Source of the DNA: Tubiluchus corallicola
Lineage: Eukaryota; Priapulida; Priapulimorpha; Priapulimorphida; Tubiluchidae
Length of the DNA stretch: 42,353 nt
Direction of reading: 5' to 3'
Assembly: GCA_030141605.1 (NCBI GenBank)
Contig: JAQGDQ010001408.1
Span: 1-42,353 of the forward strand
The notes below the pieces were generated by a model, which was given only the letters and a program-made list of their open reading frames with translations, did not search any database and was not told the origin of the DNA. Made by a program: the position numbers and the translations under genes. Numbering within the stretch: position 1 is the stretch's first letter; the number at the start of each line of letters is the position of its first letter. Positions 25,896 to 35,779 of the stretch are shown here, piece by piece.

Positions 25896-26093
25896 CCTCA
25901 TGACCATGATGTGTGTAGATTCGACGTTATCGTCAATGACAACATCTGGTATTTGTGAGCTTATTCTGCTGAGGAGCGAGATCACTGGGTTCAAACCTTG
26001 CAGTCTTGTAACCATGGCAACAGTCTCCGTCGTCATGGTTCATTGAAATCTCTTGGGTCTGTAGGATCATCAGCCAGTTTGACTTCTTTCAAG
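25896..26093 (+). pseudogene. CERT1: CERT exon: PH domain end plus serine-repeat motif, in-frame TGA
   Basis: 198 bp, 66 codons, between acceptor TTGATTAG and donor GTAAGTG. Reads HDVCRFDVIVNDNIWYL, then TGA at 25956-25958, then AEERDHWVQTLQS (the last PH helix) and SLRRHGSLKSLGSVGSSASL. LRRHGS fits the protein kinase D site known at the start of the CERT serine-repeat motif. The stop stands where relatives have Arg (WYLRA), one C-to-T change from CGA. Confidence 0.9.
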
Positions 26094-27315
26094 GTAAGTG
26101 GCAATAGTTGTAAGTTTTTTTACGTTTATTGTACCACGGCACATGTCAGAAGCATGAAGGTCTGCTGTGTTGTAAATTTTATCAGTCTCTTACAAAATAC
26201 GTGTAGCAACCAAAAACTTCAGATTATAAAGTTTTGATCAATATTTACTAAGTACTAACATATTATAATAAGACTTTCAGTGCCATTGATTTTTTTTAGT
26301 TTTTTGCACATCATCAAGCTATCTATCTTTCTTAAAAGACAAGGAAAGGGGTGCCAGAAGTAGGTTTCAGAAAAATCGCCTTAAAAAATTATGTTACTTT
26401 ACAGCAATTTTATGTGTATATCTTATTCACATTGAAAGGAATTTTGTTTGTTTTCATTTTAAATCTCCCTCAATACTGTTCCGACGGCACCATTACATGA
26501 CGTCACATAAGCAAACGTAAATTAGTGGAAGAAAGGGCAATGTTAAATTATGTCCCAAAAAATCTTTCTGTGCAAATCTATATTACTTAGCATTTTGTTT
26601 ACCTGCTGGAAAGACTTCTAACTAGACTAAGACATGACATAGACAAGACAAGACTTCTAACTAGACATGTAACTAGACTAATAATTTAAAATGTCTGTGC
26701 TAATTGGTAAAATGTCGCTGGCTCCTCCAGGATGCACCACTCACTAGCCAAAAACGCATTTTTAATCTTATTGACAAGATACAGTAATTTGAAATTTTAT
26801 TTAGTTAGCAACATGTGTGCTACGAATGCTCTGATTATTTTTTCAAAACTTCACTTAATGTTATCTAAACTTGTTTCAAACGGACCTACCATTAAAATGG
26901 CTGCATCTAGTGGTCATCGTGGGAGTTTAAATTTAGGTCTTTTATACCGCGTTACTGTCGACTTAAGCCCTGCATGCAAAAAGACAGTACGTAAGTGGAA
27001 TAAAATTTCGAGAGGAGTTTTTAAGCTTTATGTAAGTGGAGAGTTTTCTTCTGCTTTTCGGTTAATAAAATTTGTTTCAGTTTTTACTCTGAAACAAGGT
27101 GGACAAGGATTTTAACTTGGCCACAGAATCAAATGTTATTCATGTAACAGTAACAATTAAGTCCTAAAAGTAATCATGCTCCTTTAGAGACATTTTTCCA
27201 TGTTAAGCTTAAAAAGTCTATAGGTCTATACTCTAAAGCCTTAATTTTTGCACTGCTTATGTAAAATACGTATTCTGTAACCGATTAAATCTAAAATGAT
27301 AAAAATTTGTTTCAG
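26094..27315. other. CERT intron with dispersed repeat B, copy 1
   Basis: Most of the intron (about 26334-27055) is repeat B. Several short TAACTAGAC words near 26620-26675 are a small local repeat. Confidence 0.7.
26334..27055. repeat. Dispersed repeat B, copy 1
   Basis: Matches 34085-34745 in the same orientation over most of its length. Shared words include TTTGTTTGTTTTCATTTTAA, CATTACATGACGTCA, ATTACTTAGCATTT, TTTTTAATCTTATT and AAAATGGCTGC. A 127-codon open frame (26732-27115) is not kept in copy 2, so it is not a gene. Confidence 0.85.
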
Positions 27316-27490
27316 AGAGGAAGAGGTCTCAGAGAAAAATTGCATGAAATGGGAACATTCCCTGACATTCTGTGCCAGCAGGTTGACACGCTGCAAAAAT
27401 ATTTTGATACGTGTTGCTATACATGATAAATATTTTGATGCTATGTCTCCGTTCAGTGATAAGTATGTGATTCAGCGAAATAGTATGTAA
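27316..27490 (+). pseudogene. CERT1: CERT exon: LREKL...[11 protein letters not shown], frame broken by a partial duplication
   Basis: After acceptor TTTCAG the frame reads [20 protein letters not shown] then [11 protein letters not shown], but stops at TGA 27424-27426. AAATATTTTGAT occurs at 27397 and again at 27428, 31 bp later. In the shifted frame the second copy reads KYFDAMSPFSDKYVIQRN, which resembles the expected continuation (KYFDACADAVSKDELQRD in relatives, from memory). The 31-bp offset breaks the frame. The exon end is uncertain; GTAAAA at 27487 is a possible donor. Confidence 0.8.
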
Positions 27491-27938
27491 AAAATAATCT
27501 ACTTCTATAAAAAAATTAACGTTTAAACACTTATATGCATTGAGTGTGGTTATGCCTTTAAACAGCTAAAATCTTTCCGTTAAAGTTCTTTCTAAGTTTG
27601 AAAACTGAATTGCAAATGCCTGTAAAAGGTCTTTTCATAAATTTCTTAGACACTTGAAAACTATTAAATCAAGTTTAAGAACCTTTACCTGCTTTGAGGT
27701 GAACGTTTTTTCATTAAAATTTTATACATTTTAAGGTAAAATGTGTCAAACGCTTTTAAAATCCGTGAAAGTGTTTGTGCATCGGTGAATCTATCTGTGC
27801 TGTCTTGTAAAATTACATGTTCAGTTTGTTGCTCTGTAAAATTCTGTTGTTGCTCGTAGGTATTGCCATCTATGATCTCCAAATGATTGATTACAATTTT
27901 GAAATTCAAATTCCAGGCTTCAATGATAGTAAAGGTAA

Positions 27939-27982
<44 letters not shown>

Positions 27983-28387
27983 CTATTATTTAAGAATACT
28001 AATTATTATTACTAATGAACTATTACTATTACTATTATATTAGACGTTATATAATTTTAATAAATTTGCTATTATTAAATTTTACTCAACTAAGATTGAT
28101 GAACTGTAATAAAGAAACAGGTGAAAGTATTTAATATGTTGCTTTACGCCGATCTGACCATTGGTCACCCTTCAATTTAGCAGACGTACTTAATGTAGGT
28201 AATTTCTCATAACTGGAACTTAATTCATCATCAACGATAATCCTGTAAAATGAGCACCGAAGCTCATATGGTCTCCATCCATTTATCAACCAAGACTAGT
28301 GTTGCTTAACTTTAATAGAAGATATGCACTTCCCTTGTCTTGAATTTTATTGTTGATTTTAATGTCTGACTGTTGCTCTCTTCATAG
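27491..28387. other. CERT intron with (AT)20
   Basis: (AT)20 at 27941-27980 is followed by ACTATTATT-type simple sequence. A minus-strand open frame of 74 codons (27685-27909), starting with TTG, has no recognisable motif. Confidence 0.6.
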
Positions 28388-28704
28388 ACAATTCAAGTTG
28401 CTTGCAAGAAAACTTGGTGATACATGCTTTACATGCAATAGATTTCCACGGGGAGGCGCTGACGTTCAAGGCTACGGCGAGCGGAATCTTGGAAACACTT
28501 TCCTACTGCATAGATTTCCGCGGGGAGGCGCTGATATTCAAGGCTACGACGAGCGGAATCTTGGAAACACTTTCCTACTGCATAGATTTCCACGGGGAGG
28601 CGCTGATATTCAAGGCTACGACGAGCGGAATCTTGGAAACACTTTCCTACTGCATAGATTTAATGAACCAAAGAGAAGAACTTTGGAGGAGAAGAGTGGA
28701 GAAG
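28388..28704 (+). pseudogene. CERT1: CERT exon with in-frame triplicated segment
   Basis: 317 bp (AC plus 105 codons) between acceptor TTCATAG and donor GTGAGA, open throughout. It starts [16 protein letters not shown], has three copies of [20 protein letters not shown] plus LSYC with small changes, and ends [17 protein letters not shown]. Human CERT has this conserved segment once (GIDFKGEAITFKATTAGI...). Copies 2 and 3 differ by one base. Confidence 0.92.
28438..28653 (+). repeat. 72-bp x 3 tandem repeat in the CERT exon
   Basis: Units are 28438-28509, 28510-28581 and 28582-28653. Each encodes 24 residues and keeps the frame. Unit 1 has ACGTTC and GCGAGC where units 2 and 3 have ATATTC and ACGAGC; units 2 and 3 differ only at CCG/CCA. 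Confidence 0.98.
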
Positions 28705-31700
28705 GTGAGATATTATTAACGTACAAAATTTACATGATGTAAAAGTGATTTTTGAAGTTGTTGCTCAGTCACTTTGATATGCTTGAGTTTAGACACACGG
28801 AGAAGTACAGATAAAAACCCAACATGTATAATAAATATTTGAATTTCACACAACTGAAAAGTGTTTTTTGAACTAGAATAGAAAACATGAATGGAAAAAC
28901 TGCAGCACTGAACATTGAGCAAAACTAGAATCTAAAAACAGTGAGTAAAACCTTTTTCACAGCCAGTATACAGGTATTGAACTTGACCTATGCAACTTGC
29001 ACAGGCTTCACAACAACCATTAATTTAAAATAGGGAGAGGACCAGTGTGTATGCATTCACTGGACCATATAATTTGACTGATGGTAAATCAGCTAGTAGA
29101 ATGTAACAAGATTAGCACATAGATGGCAGCACCTAAACTACAATGTACAAGTACCAACTTCCACACACGTTATAAACCCGTGTTAATAGCTGTGTTAGAA
29201 TAAATCATTGTTAATTGAAGGCATATCTTTGTTAGGAAATAATGTATTTGCACAGATATACAAATACCGAGAGCAAAAATCAATAATGTTTGGCTATATC
29301 ATATGCAAGGTTTATTGCTCGTTTTTAACCTAATATTTTTTCTGAAGTGTAAATACCAATTATTTAATAATTATAATGTCAGGATCAAGATTATTATTAC
29401 TTCCTCGCTATGATATAAGCTTTCAATACGAATATTCAATTTATTTTACTATAAACTTGCTGTAAAATTTGTTTCATTCAATTTTTTGTCACTTCATTGT
29501 TAGCTGTATTAAATTTAGAGAACCGCCATTTTTCGTTGCCCAAGACGAATGGCGTTATGAGTGCAGACACAAGGTCACCAAAGATCGGTAACCAAGGACG
29601 ATTTCTGTACCTCATACATCATTCTCGCTCACGAGCGCAAAAGATGCGAAACATGGCGATCTTTACAGCAGTGTACACATTAGAAATTATGCAGAAAAGG
29701 GTAAGTTATTTAATTTATAACTCCATTTTGTGTAGAAATGATTGTGATTTTTTTGTGTAATCATAATATTGAGTTAAAAATCTTCAGTATCTGTTCGGGT
29801 TACAGATCTTTAATGATCTTACAATTGATTAAGTTTTGATACCAAACTCCAAAGATAGGAAATGTAAAAAAGTTGGAATGCTGCTGGATTAGAACCATCA
29901 GTTTACATTGCAGACATCTTAAACCACTAGTCCACAGCATACCCAGTGGTCAAGACCGTCCAAAGTTTATCCCGTATAGGTCAACCAAATTCAGCATTTC
30001 GATTTTGAGATCTCTCATGGAAATGTTGAATTTGGTTATCAGCTATAAAGGATGATATTTGTACTGCCTTGTCCACTGGGAGTACAACAGCCAAGTGGTT
30101 TAAGTCATCTACAATGTAAGCAGAAGGCTCCTGGTTCAATTCCACGTGTATCAGAACTTCTTCATATTTGCTGCATTTCAATTTTAATTAATTTTGGGTT
30201 TTTACCATCAACAACTGTTTGCTACAATAGTATACAGTGGCTAAACAATTTGCGTCCAATCACAGGTTATTTTGCAACCATTTCTTTTAAGTTTTCGGAT
30301 TGGCTTTCAGTATTTTGGAGTTTCTTTTCCTCTTTACTGCAGGCGCTTCTGCTGTTTTGCATAATATTTCAATAATAGCTGAACTTTCTTGACTTTTGTT
30401 AACGTCTGTAAGTGCAGTGATTTGTTGAACTTTCTTGACTTTTGTTAACGTCTGTAAGTGCAGTGATTTGTTGAACTTTCTTGACTTTTGTTAACGTCTG
30501 TAAGTGCAGTGATTTGTTGAACTTTCTTGACTTTTGTTAACGCCTGTAAGTGCAGTGATTTGTTGAACTTTCTTGACTTTTGTTAACGTCTGTAAGTGTA
30601 GTGATTTGTTGAACTTTCTTGACTTTTGTTAACGTCTGTAAGTGCAGTGATTTGTTGAACTTTCTTGACTTTTGTTAACGTCTGTAAGTGCAGTGATTTG
30701 TTGAACTTTCTTGACTTTTGTTAACGTCTGTAAGTGCAGTGATTTGTTGAACTTTCTTGACTTTTGTTAACGTCTGTAAGTGCAGTGATTTGTTGAACTT
30801 TCTTGACTTTTGTTAACGTCTGTAAGTGCAGTGATTTGTTGAACTTTCTTGACTTTTGTTAACGTCTGTAAGTGCAGTGATTTGTTGAACTTTCTTGACT
30901 TTTGTTAACGTCTGTAAGTGCAGTGATTTGTTGAACTTTCTTGACTTTTGTTAACGTCTGTAAGTGCAGTGATTTGTTGAACTTTCTTGACTTTTGTTAA
31001 CGTCTGTAAGTGCAGTGATTTGTTGAACTTTCTTGACTTTTGTTAACGTCTGTAAGTGCAGTGATTTGTTGAACTTTCTTGACTTTTGTTAACGTCTGTA
31101 AGTGCAGTGATTTGTTGAACTTTCTTGACTTTTGTTAACGTCTGTAAGTGCAGTGATTTGTTGAACTTTCTTGACTTTTGTTAACGTCTGTAAGTGCAGT
31201 GATTTGTTGAACTTTCTTGACTTTTGTTAACGTCTGTAAGTGCAGTGATTTGTTGAACTTTCTTGACTTTTGTTAACGTCTGTAAGTGCAGTGATTTGTT
31301 GAACTTTCTTGACTTTTGTTAACGTCTGTAAGTGCAGTGATTTGTTGAACTTTCTTGACTTTTGTTAACGTCTGTAAGTGCAGTGATTTGTTGAACTTTC
31401 TTGACTTTTGTTAACGTCTGTAAGTGCAGTGATTTGTTGAACTTTCTTGACTTTTGTTAACGTCTGTAAGTGCAGTGATTTGTTGAACTTTCTTGACTTT
31501 TGTTAACGTCTGTAAGTGCAGTGATTTGTTGAACTTTCTTGACTTTTGTTAACGTCTGTAAGTGCAGTGATTTGTTGAACTTTCTTGACTTTTGTTAACG
31601 TCTGTAAGTGCAGTGATTTGTTGAACTTTCTTGACTTTTGTTAACGTCAGTAAGTGCAGTGATTTGTTGAACTTTCTTGACTTTTGTTAACGTCTGTAAG

Positions 31701-31722
31701 TGCAGTGATTTGTTACAATTAG
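28705..31722. other. CERT intron holding the 46-bp array and one exon-like block
   Basis: Bases 29504-29700 are an open 197-bp block between TTGTTAG and GTAAGTT that looks like an exon but would break the CERT frame. Bases 30381-31714 are the 46-bp array. The rest is unremarkable. Confidence 0.6.
30381..31714. repeat. Minisatellite array, 29 copies of a 46-bp unit
   Basis: The unit starts GAACTTTCTTGACTTTTGTT and ends CTGTAAGTGCAGTGATTTGT plus T. 29 x 46 = 1334 bp fills the interval without indels, and only about three base changes are visible (AACGCCTG, AGTGTAGT, AACGTCAG). The array stops eight bases before the CERT exon at 31723. Confidence 0.98.
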
Positions 31723-31829
31723 GAAATGAAAAAACGGCACAAAGTGAAAGACTTGTATAAACATGCTTTGGAGAACCTGACGACCTAGAAAAGAAGCCAC
31801 CCATCATATTTGGTGGTCCAGACTATGAG
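31723..31829 (+). pseudogene. CERT1: CERT exon ending FGGPDYE, one-base frameshift
   Basis: 107 bp between acceptor ACAATTAG and donor GTTAGT. The first frame reads EMKKRHKVKDLYKHALENLT to a TAG at 31786; the frame one base back reads LEKKPPIIFGGPDYE. Relatives have both halves in one frame (EKKRRTEEAYKNAM...KKSHFGGPDYE), so one base is missing or two are extra. Confidence 0.88.
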
Positions 31830-33298
31830 GTTAGTTTTCACTTTCTGTAGTTGAACCATTCCTTGCTATATCTCTTGTCACTTTTACATGTCGATATCTA
31901 GACTTTTAGATATCTCTTTCAGTAGATGTAGAACAATAGCAGCTTGTAGTTAAAATTACTGGGGTTGCTGCTTCAGAAAATTCTTAGCCATTGTTTTAAT
32001 ACTGTGTAAAACGTAACAAACGTGTAAATTTAATGTTGTAGGTATATTTGAAAATCAGGTGTTGAACGGTTTCTTTTCTTAACTGCAACTTTCTCATGAA
32101 GAGGCAACTGTGAAAAATTAAGTTGTTGTAGTTCACTTACAGTCACAGAACTTATTTTTTGTGGATGCAAGGCGTCCATTATTAAATAATTTATGTTTTA
32201 AGCACACACGCTGAGTTTACATTTTATCAGATCCAAGAATATGATGGTGGACGGTAAACCCATGGCAATTGTTACTGTGTTAGGGACAGTTCTTTCTCTA
32301 CCTGGCAGCAGACGCAAGCGTGCAGCCTGTTATTTCAGACATGTGCACACGGGCCGCATGCGCACAACAGCCAAAAACCATGTTGCTTGGGCTGTGAAGC
32401 TAATTGTGCTTCCCTCATGTGCTCCAGTTCCGCATAAGTATAAAGAAAAAACTAAAGAAAAAAGACTTATTATATTGAATATAATTGATAATAATGAATG
32501 AAAACAGAGGTGCTGTAGTTTCTCAGTACCTATACACGAGCCGCCACTGAAACTAACCTGAACGCTGATGAAGTGTTAATAGTTTCATAAACGTGCTATT
32601 TTAGAAATTTTCCCAGCCTTTGCTAATTTGCCTGTAGAAAATACATTTGTTTTTTGTCCTAGATGTCACCTTTGCATGCAAATGCTTTCACAGGCCATTG
32701 TACGATTGTAAATACTGTTTTTTCGACTCTTTTATTGACGATTATGATCGATTGTTTAGTTTGGGTTTCTGTGGTAATCTATAACTTACTTGTGTAAACT
32801 GTAAATCAGTTTTGTAACGCAGTAACATTCTTTTTTCTACTAAATAAGGCACAATATGCTTTTAGCCTGAAAACAGTAAGCCTTTTCACAGTTTGGTTGT
32901 GCGCACGCACAGTCGCTGTAGATCAAAGGTTAAGCCTACCACAGCAACGCGTCTTAACTACAACAGTGACATTTTGGCTAAGCAAAGCTGTGTGCCGCAT
33001 CAGTTCAGTAACTTTGGTTGTTTTACCTGAACTTCACTTAATTATGCATTAGTCGGTGCACAGGGTGATTTACTAGCAGGTTCTTGCTTGAGAACAAGAA
33101 AAAAAGAACTAGCTAATGTACTAGCTAGCTGTTAAAACAGTTACTATGACAATGGTATGAACTGCGAAGCGTTGTCAAGTGTACACAAATACGTTGTCTG
33201 GTACATTTAACCTTTGACCGTTTCACGACCGTCATCAATCGCTGGAACTGTGAAAAGTCTTGTTGGAAAGCCATAAATAAAACACGATATTCTTTTAG
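31830..33298. other. Region between CERT and TAT exons
   Basis: No further CERT exons (FFAT or START) and no N-terminal TAT exons were found. The open frame 32241-32501 has no recognisable motif. The right end holds dispersed repeat A, copy 2. Confidence 0.6.
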
Positions 33299-33309
33299 CC
33301 TGAGAACAA
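32842..33309. repeat. Dispersed repeat A, copy 2, flanked by a 35-bp direct repeat spanning the TAT splice acceptor
   Basis: Repeat A runs 32877-33266. It is bracketed by 32842-32876 and 33275-33309, which match at 29 of 35 positions and both contain CTTTTAGCCTGARAACA. The right-hand copy is the real intron end plus the first 11 bases of the TAT exon at 33299. Confidence 0.85.
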
Positions 33310-33490
33310 TTGGGAAGCCAATTTATCACAGATCGAGTTCCTGATAGACGGCGACACTGCTGCGTTGGCTGTTAACAACCCGTCCAATCCGTGTGGATCT
33401 GTGTTCAGGAAAGAACATATACTTGACATACTCAGCGTTTGCGAGAAACTCTACGTTCCAGTTATAGCCGAGGAGATATATGCTTACTTT
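33299..33490 (+). pseudogene. TAT: TAT exon with NNPSNPCG and AEEIY
   Basis: 192 bp, 64 codons, acceptor TTCTTTTAG and donor [15 protein letters not shown] is the aminotransferase class I signature region. GCC GAG GAG ATA TAT replaces the usual A-D-E-I-Y. Confidence 0.92.
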
Positions 33491-33759
33491 GTAAGTTTTT
33501 AATTTTGTGCTAAAAATCAATAATTTCTAGGTCAGCATGTTCACACTGAATATGGCTAGTCAATCTACATTCGTTCACCCAATTTCCTCATTACTTGTTA
33601 TCAATCTCGTTTGCATCTTTACATGATGCAAGAACTAATTGGAAAACAGAGAATTAATGCAAAAATACAGTTTAAAATGCATTGCTTTTCCAATATTTCA
33701 GGCTTTTATACGTGTTGATAAAGTGTGACATTTTTTCCTGTATTCCATATTTTTCCCAG

Positions 33760-33829
33760 AAGCACGTATGCCATTTGCCAGTCTTTCTGAAAACACACCA
33801 GTGCTGTTCTGCGGTGGTCTCACTAAAAG
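33760..33829 (+). pseudogene. TAT: TAT exon with the PLP lysine (GGLTKR)
   Basis: 70 bp after acceptor TTTTCCCAG. AA plus 22 codons plus AG reads ARMPFASLSENTPVLFCGGL then TKR. It needs one base from the previous exon, but that exon ends in phase 0. The segment between IY and PFASLS is a few residues shorter than in relatives. Confidence 0.88.
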
Positions 33830-34971
33830 GTATTTAATCTTCCTACGCATCACTAAAAAACATTATGACACGTTCAAAGCAATAAATTTTGGAAGTTTTT
33901 ACATTTGCTGATGATGATAAGTCTGGTAGCAGATTTTTGTCGTCATTTGTGCGATGTTAAACGTTGAAATTAAGCGAGAGTAAAATTTAAATTTGCTTTT
34001 CCTGCCCTTTAAAATATGAGACAGTCTATCATACTACTTATGCAGTGCTGGAACACAATAACATTCCAGGCAAAACATTTATATTAAAGGACAAGAAAAG
34101 GAGAGCCTGAAATTGCCTTAGCAATGATATTACTTTATGCAATTTTTTCATACTCGCGTTGAAAGGATTTTTTGTTTGTTTTCATTTTAAATCTCCCGCA
34201 GTGCTGTTCCAACGGCGCCATTACATGACGTCATATACGCACGACGTAAATCAGGAAAAAAAGGAAATGTTAAACTATGTCCCGAAAAACTTTAAGTGCA
34301 AAGTTATATTACTTAGCATTTCGCCTACCTTCTTGAAGGGTTTAGGTAACTAGAAAAGAAAACTATAAAATATTTAAAATACTTTCACTAAATGGTAAAA
34401 TGTCGTTGACTCACCCTCCAGGGTGCACCACCCACTAACCAAAAACGTATTTTTAATCTTATTAACAAGATGCAGTAATATAAAATTTTACTTAGTTAGT
34501 GACGTGTGCGCTACGAATGCTGTGATTATTTTTCAAACTTTACACAATGTTATCTAAACTTCTTTCAAATGACCTATGGCCAAAATGGCTGCGCCTAATG
34601 GTCACGCGGGAATTTAAATTGCATGTTTTATACAGCGTTACTGCTGCCGCTAGCACTGTGTGCAAAAAAGCAGTACGTAAGTGGTATAAAATTTCAAGAC
34701 AAATTTTTTATTAAGCTTCATGCAAGTGGGGGGTTTTCTTGTACCTTAAATCAAAACTTAGGATTATCAAATATAAAATACTCTGCGGTAATGCAAACAA
34801 TGCAGTTCAACTTTTTTTAAATAAATTCGTTAGTGTTAAGAAGGTGTAATTTTTGTGGCAGTTTGTCGTTTTAAATTACACTGCATATGAGGTGACTAAT
34901 GTAGGTGCTCCGGGTTACTTATCACTTTTATATAAGTTAATACTGTAATAGTTGCATGAATTAATTTACAG
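33830..34971. other. TAT intron with dispersed repeat B, copy 2
   Basis: Bases 34085-34745 are repeat B, copy 2. Otherwise unremarkable. Confidence 0.7.
34085..34745. repeat. Dispersed repeat B, copy 2
   Basis: Same order of words as 26334-27055, with small indels. Contains the palindrome TGACGTCA, as copy 1 does. Confidence 0.85.
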
Positions 34972-35038
34972 GTTTTTGATACCAGGTTGGAGATTGGGTT
35001 GGATTGCAATTCATGACAAACATGATGCATTTCATCAG
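34972..35038 (+). pseudogene. TAT: TAT exon FLIPGWRLGWIAIHDK
   Basis: 67 bp; the first G completes the Arg of TKR, then 22 codons to HDAFHQ, donor GTAATG. PGWRLGW is a hallmark of TAT-type aminotransferases. Confidence 0.93.
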
Positions 35039-35574
35039 GTAATGTGGCTCACTGGCATTCACATTTTTCAGTTTTTTCTGACTTCTGTAATTGTAACTGC
35101 TTTGCAGTCCTTTGACTCATGTTGACTGATGTTTATTCGGAGTTACGTTCACTGGTGGTCGAGGATACAAAGCAGAACTTATTGGATAACGAACAAAACG
35201 TTTATTGTGGCACTCAAAAAAATTTCACAGGAAGGAATTAAAACTTAATAACATTGTCCGTCTCGGCGTCCCCGACCTGCTGTCTTAAACCACAATGAAT
35301 CACAATCTGCAATGCGCATGCACAGTTGAAATTTAGAGAAGTTGCATTCTGGCGCCATCTTCTGGGTAGCACACTAAACTCACGGCAGTTACAGAAATCT
35401 TTTTAAAAACAAGCACTGCGGTTTTCGTATGTCACTCAGCTGAAATATTCACCAATTGGTGCAGTTCTTCAGCACAATTTTTCTTTACGGTCCATCAAAA
35501 GGGCCAGCGAGCTTATGTTCTATCTTATAGTTCGATTTTCGATAATTCGATTACAATAGAACTTTTATTTGCAG
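35039..35574. other. TAT intron where a conserved exon is expected but absent
   Basis: Relatives encode about 43 residues here (RDGLVKLSQRILGP... from memory). I looked at the plus-strand frames and see nothing like it. Confidence 0.6.
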
Positions 35575-35658
35575 CATAATGCAGACATTTGCTATGAGGC
35601 ACTGAGTAAGATTCCCGGACTGCAACCTATAATGCCACAGGGCGCTATGTACATGATG
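35575..35658 (+). pseudogene. TAT: TAT exon [16 protein letters not shown]...GAMYMM
   Basis: 84 bp, 28 codons, acceptor TTTGCAG and donor GTAAGT, phase 0 at both ends. Confidence 0.92.
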
Positions 35659-35715
35659 GTAAGTCTGTTTTCCCTAGTCTCTAATGCCTAGTACGTATTT
35701 ACAAGTAATAAGCTC

Positions 35716-35746
35716 TACGCTTGAATGAAACCTGTTGGAGCTCTGT

Positions 35747-35779
<33 letters not shown>

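Larger units (their letters stand above)
25896..31829 (+). pseudogene. CERT1: Ceramide transfer protein (CERT), four internal exons with disabling lesions
   Basis: CERT moves ceramide from ER to Golgi. Its PH domain binds Golgi PI4P, a serine-repeat motif controls it, an FFAT motif binds ER VAP, and a START domain carries ceramide (known for the family). Four exons are seen: the end of the PH domain and the serine-repeat motif (25896-26093), a segment with [20 protein letters not shown] (27316-27490), a segment with [13 protein letters not shown] (28388-28704) and one with FGGPDYE (31723-31829). Order, strand and splice sites fit CERT. The first PH exons, FFAT and START exons are not found. 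Lesions: in-frame TGA at 25956, frame loss at 27397-27440, a 72-bp triplication at 28438-28653, and a one-base frameshift near 31786. Splice sites and codons remain well kept, so decay is recent, or some lesions are assembly errors. Confidence 0.88.

Noticed and set aside
25956-25958. TGA in CERT as selenocysteine or programmed readthrough
   Set aside because: Relatives have Arg at this site, CGA to TGA is a simple transition, and other lesions exist in the same locus.
26732-27115. 127-codon open frame in the CERT intron
   Set aside because: It lies in dispersed repeat B; the second copy of the repeat (34085-34745) does not keep the frame.
27685-27909. 74-codon minus-strand open frame in a CERT intron
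   Set aside because: It starts with TTG, begins next to the (AT)20 run, and has no recognisable motif; it is mentioned only within the intron entry.
28350-28742. Alternative open frame of 130 codons across the CERT triplicated exon
   Set aside because: It is a shadow of the 72-bp repeat: any frame without a stop in one unit stays open across all three. Only the other frame matches CERT.
32241-32501. 86-codon open frame as a further CERT or TAT exon
   Set aside because: The translation resembles neither protein in any frame and the downstream border lacks a convincing donor.
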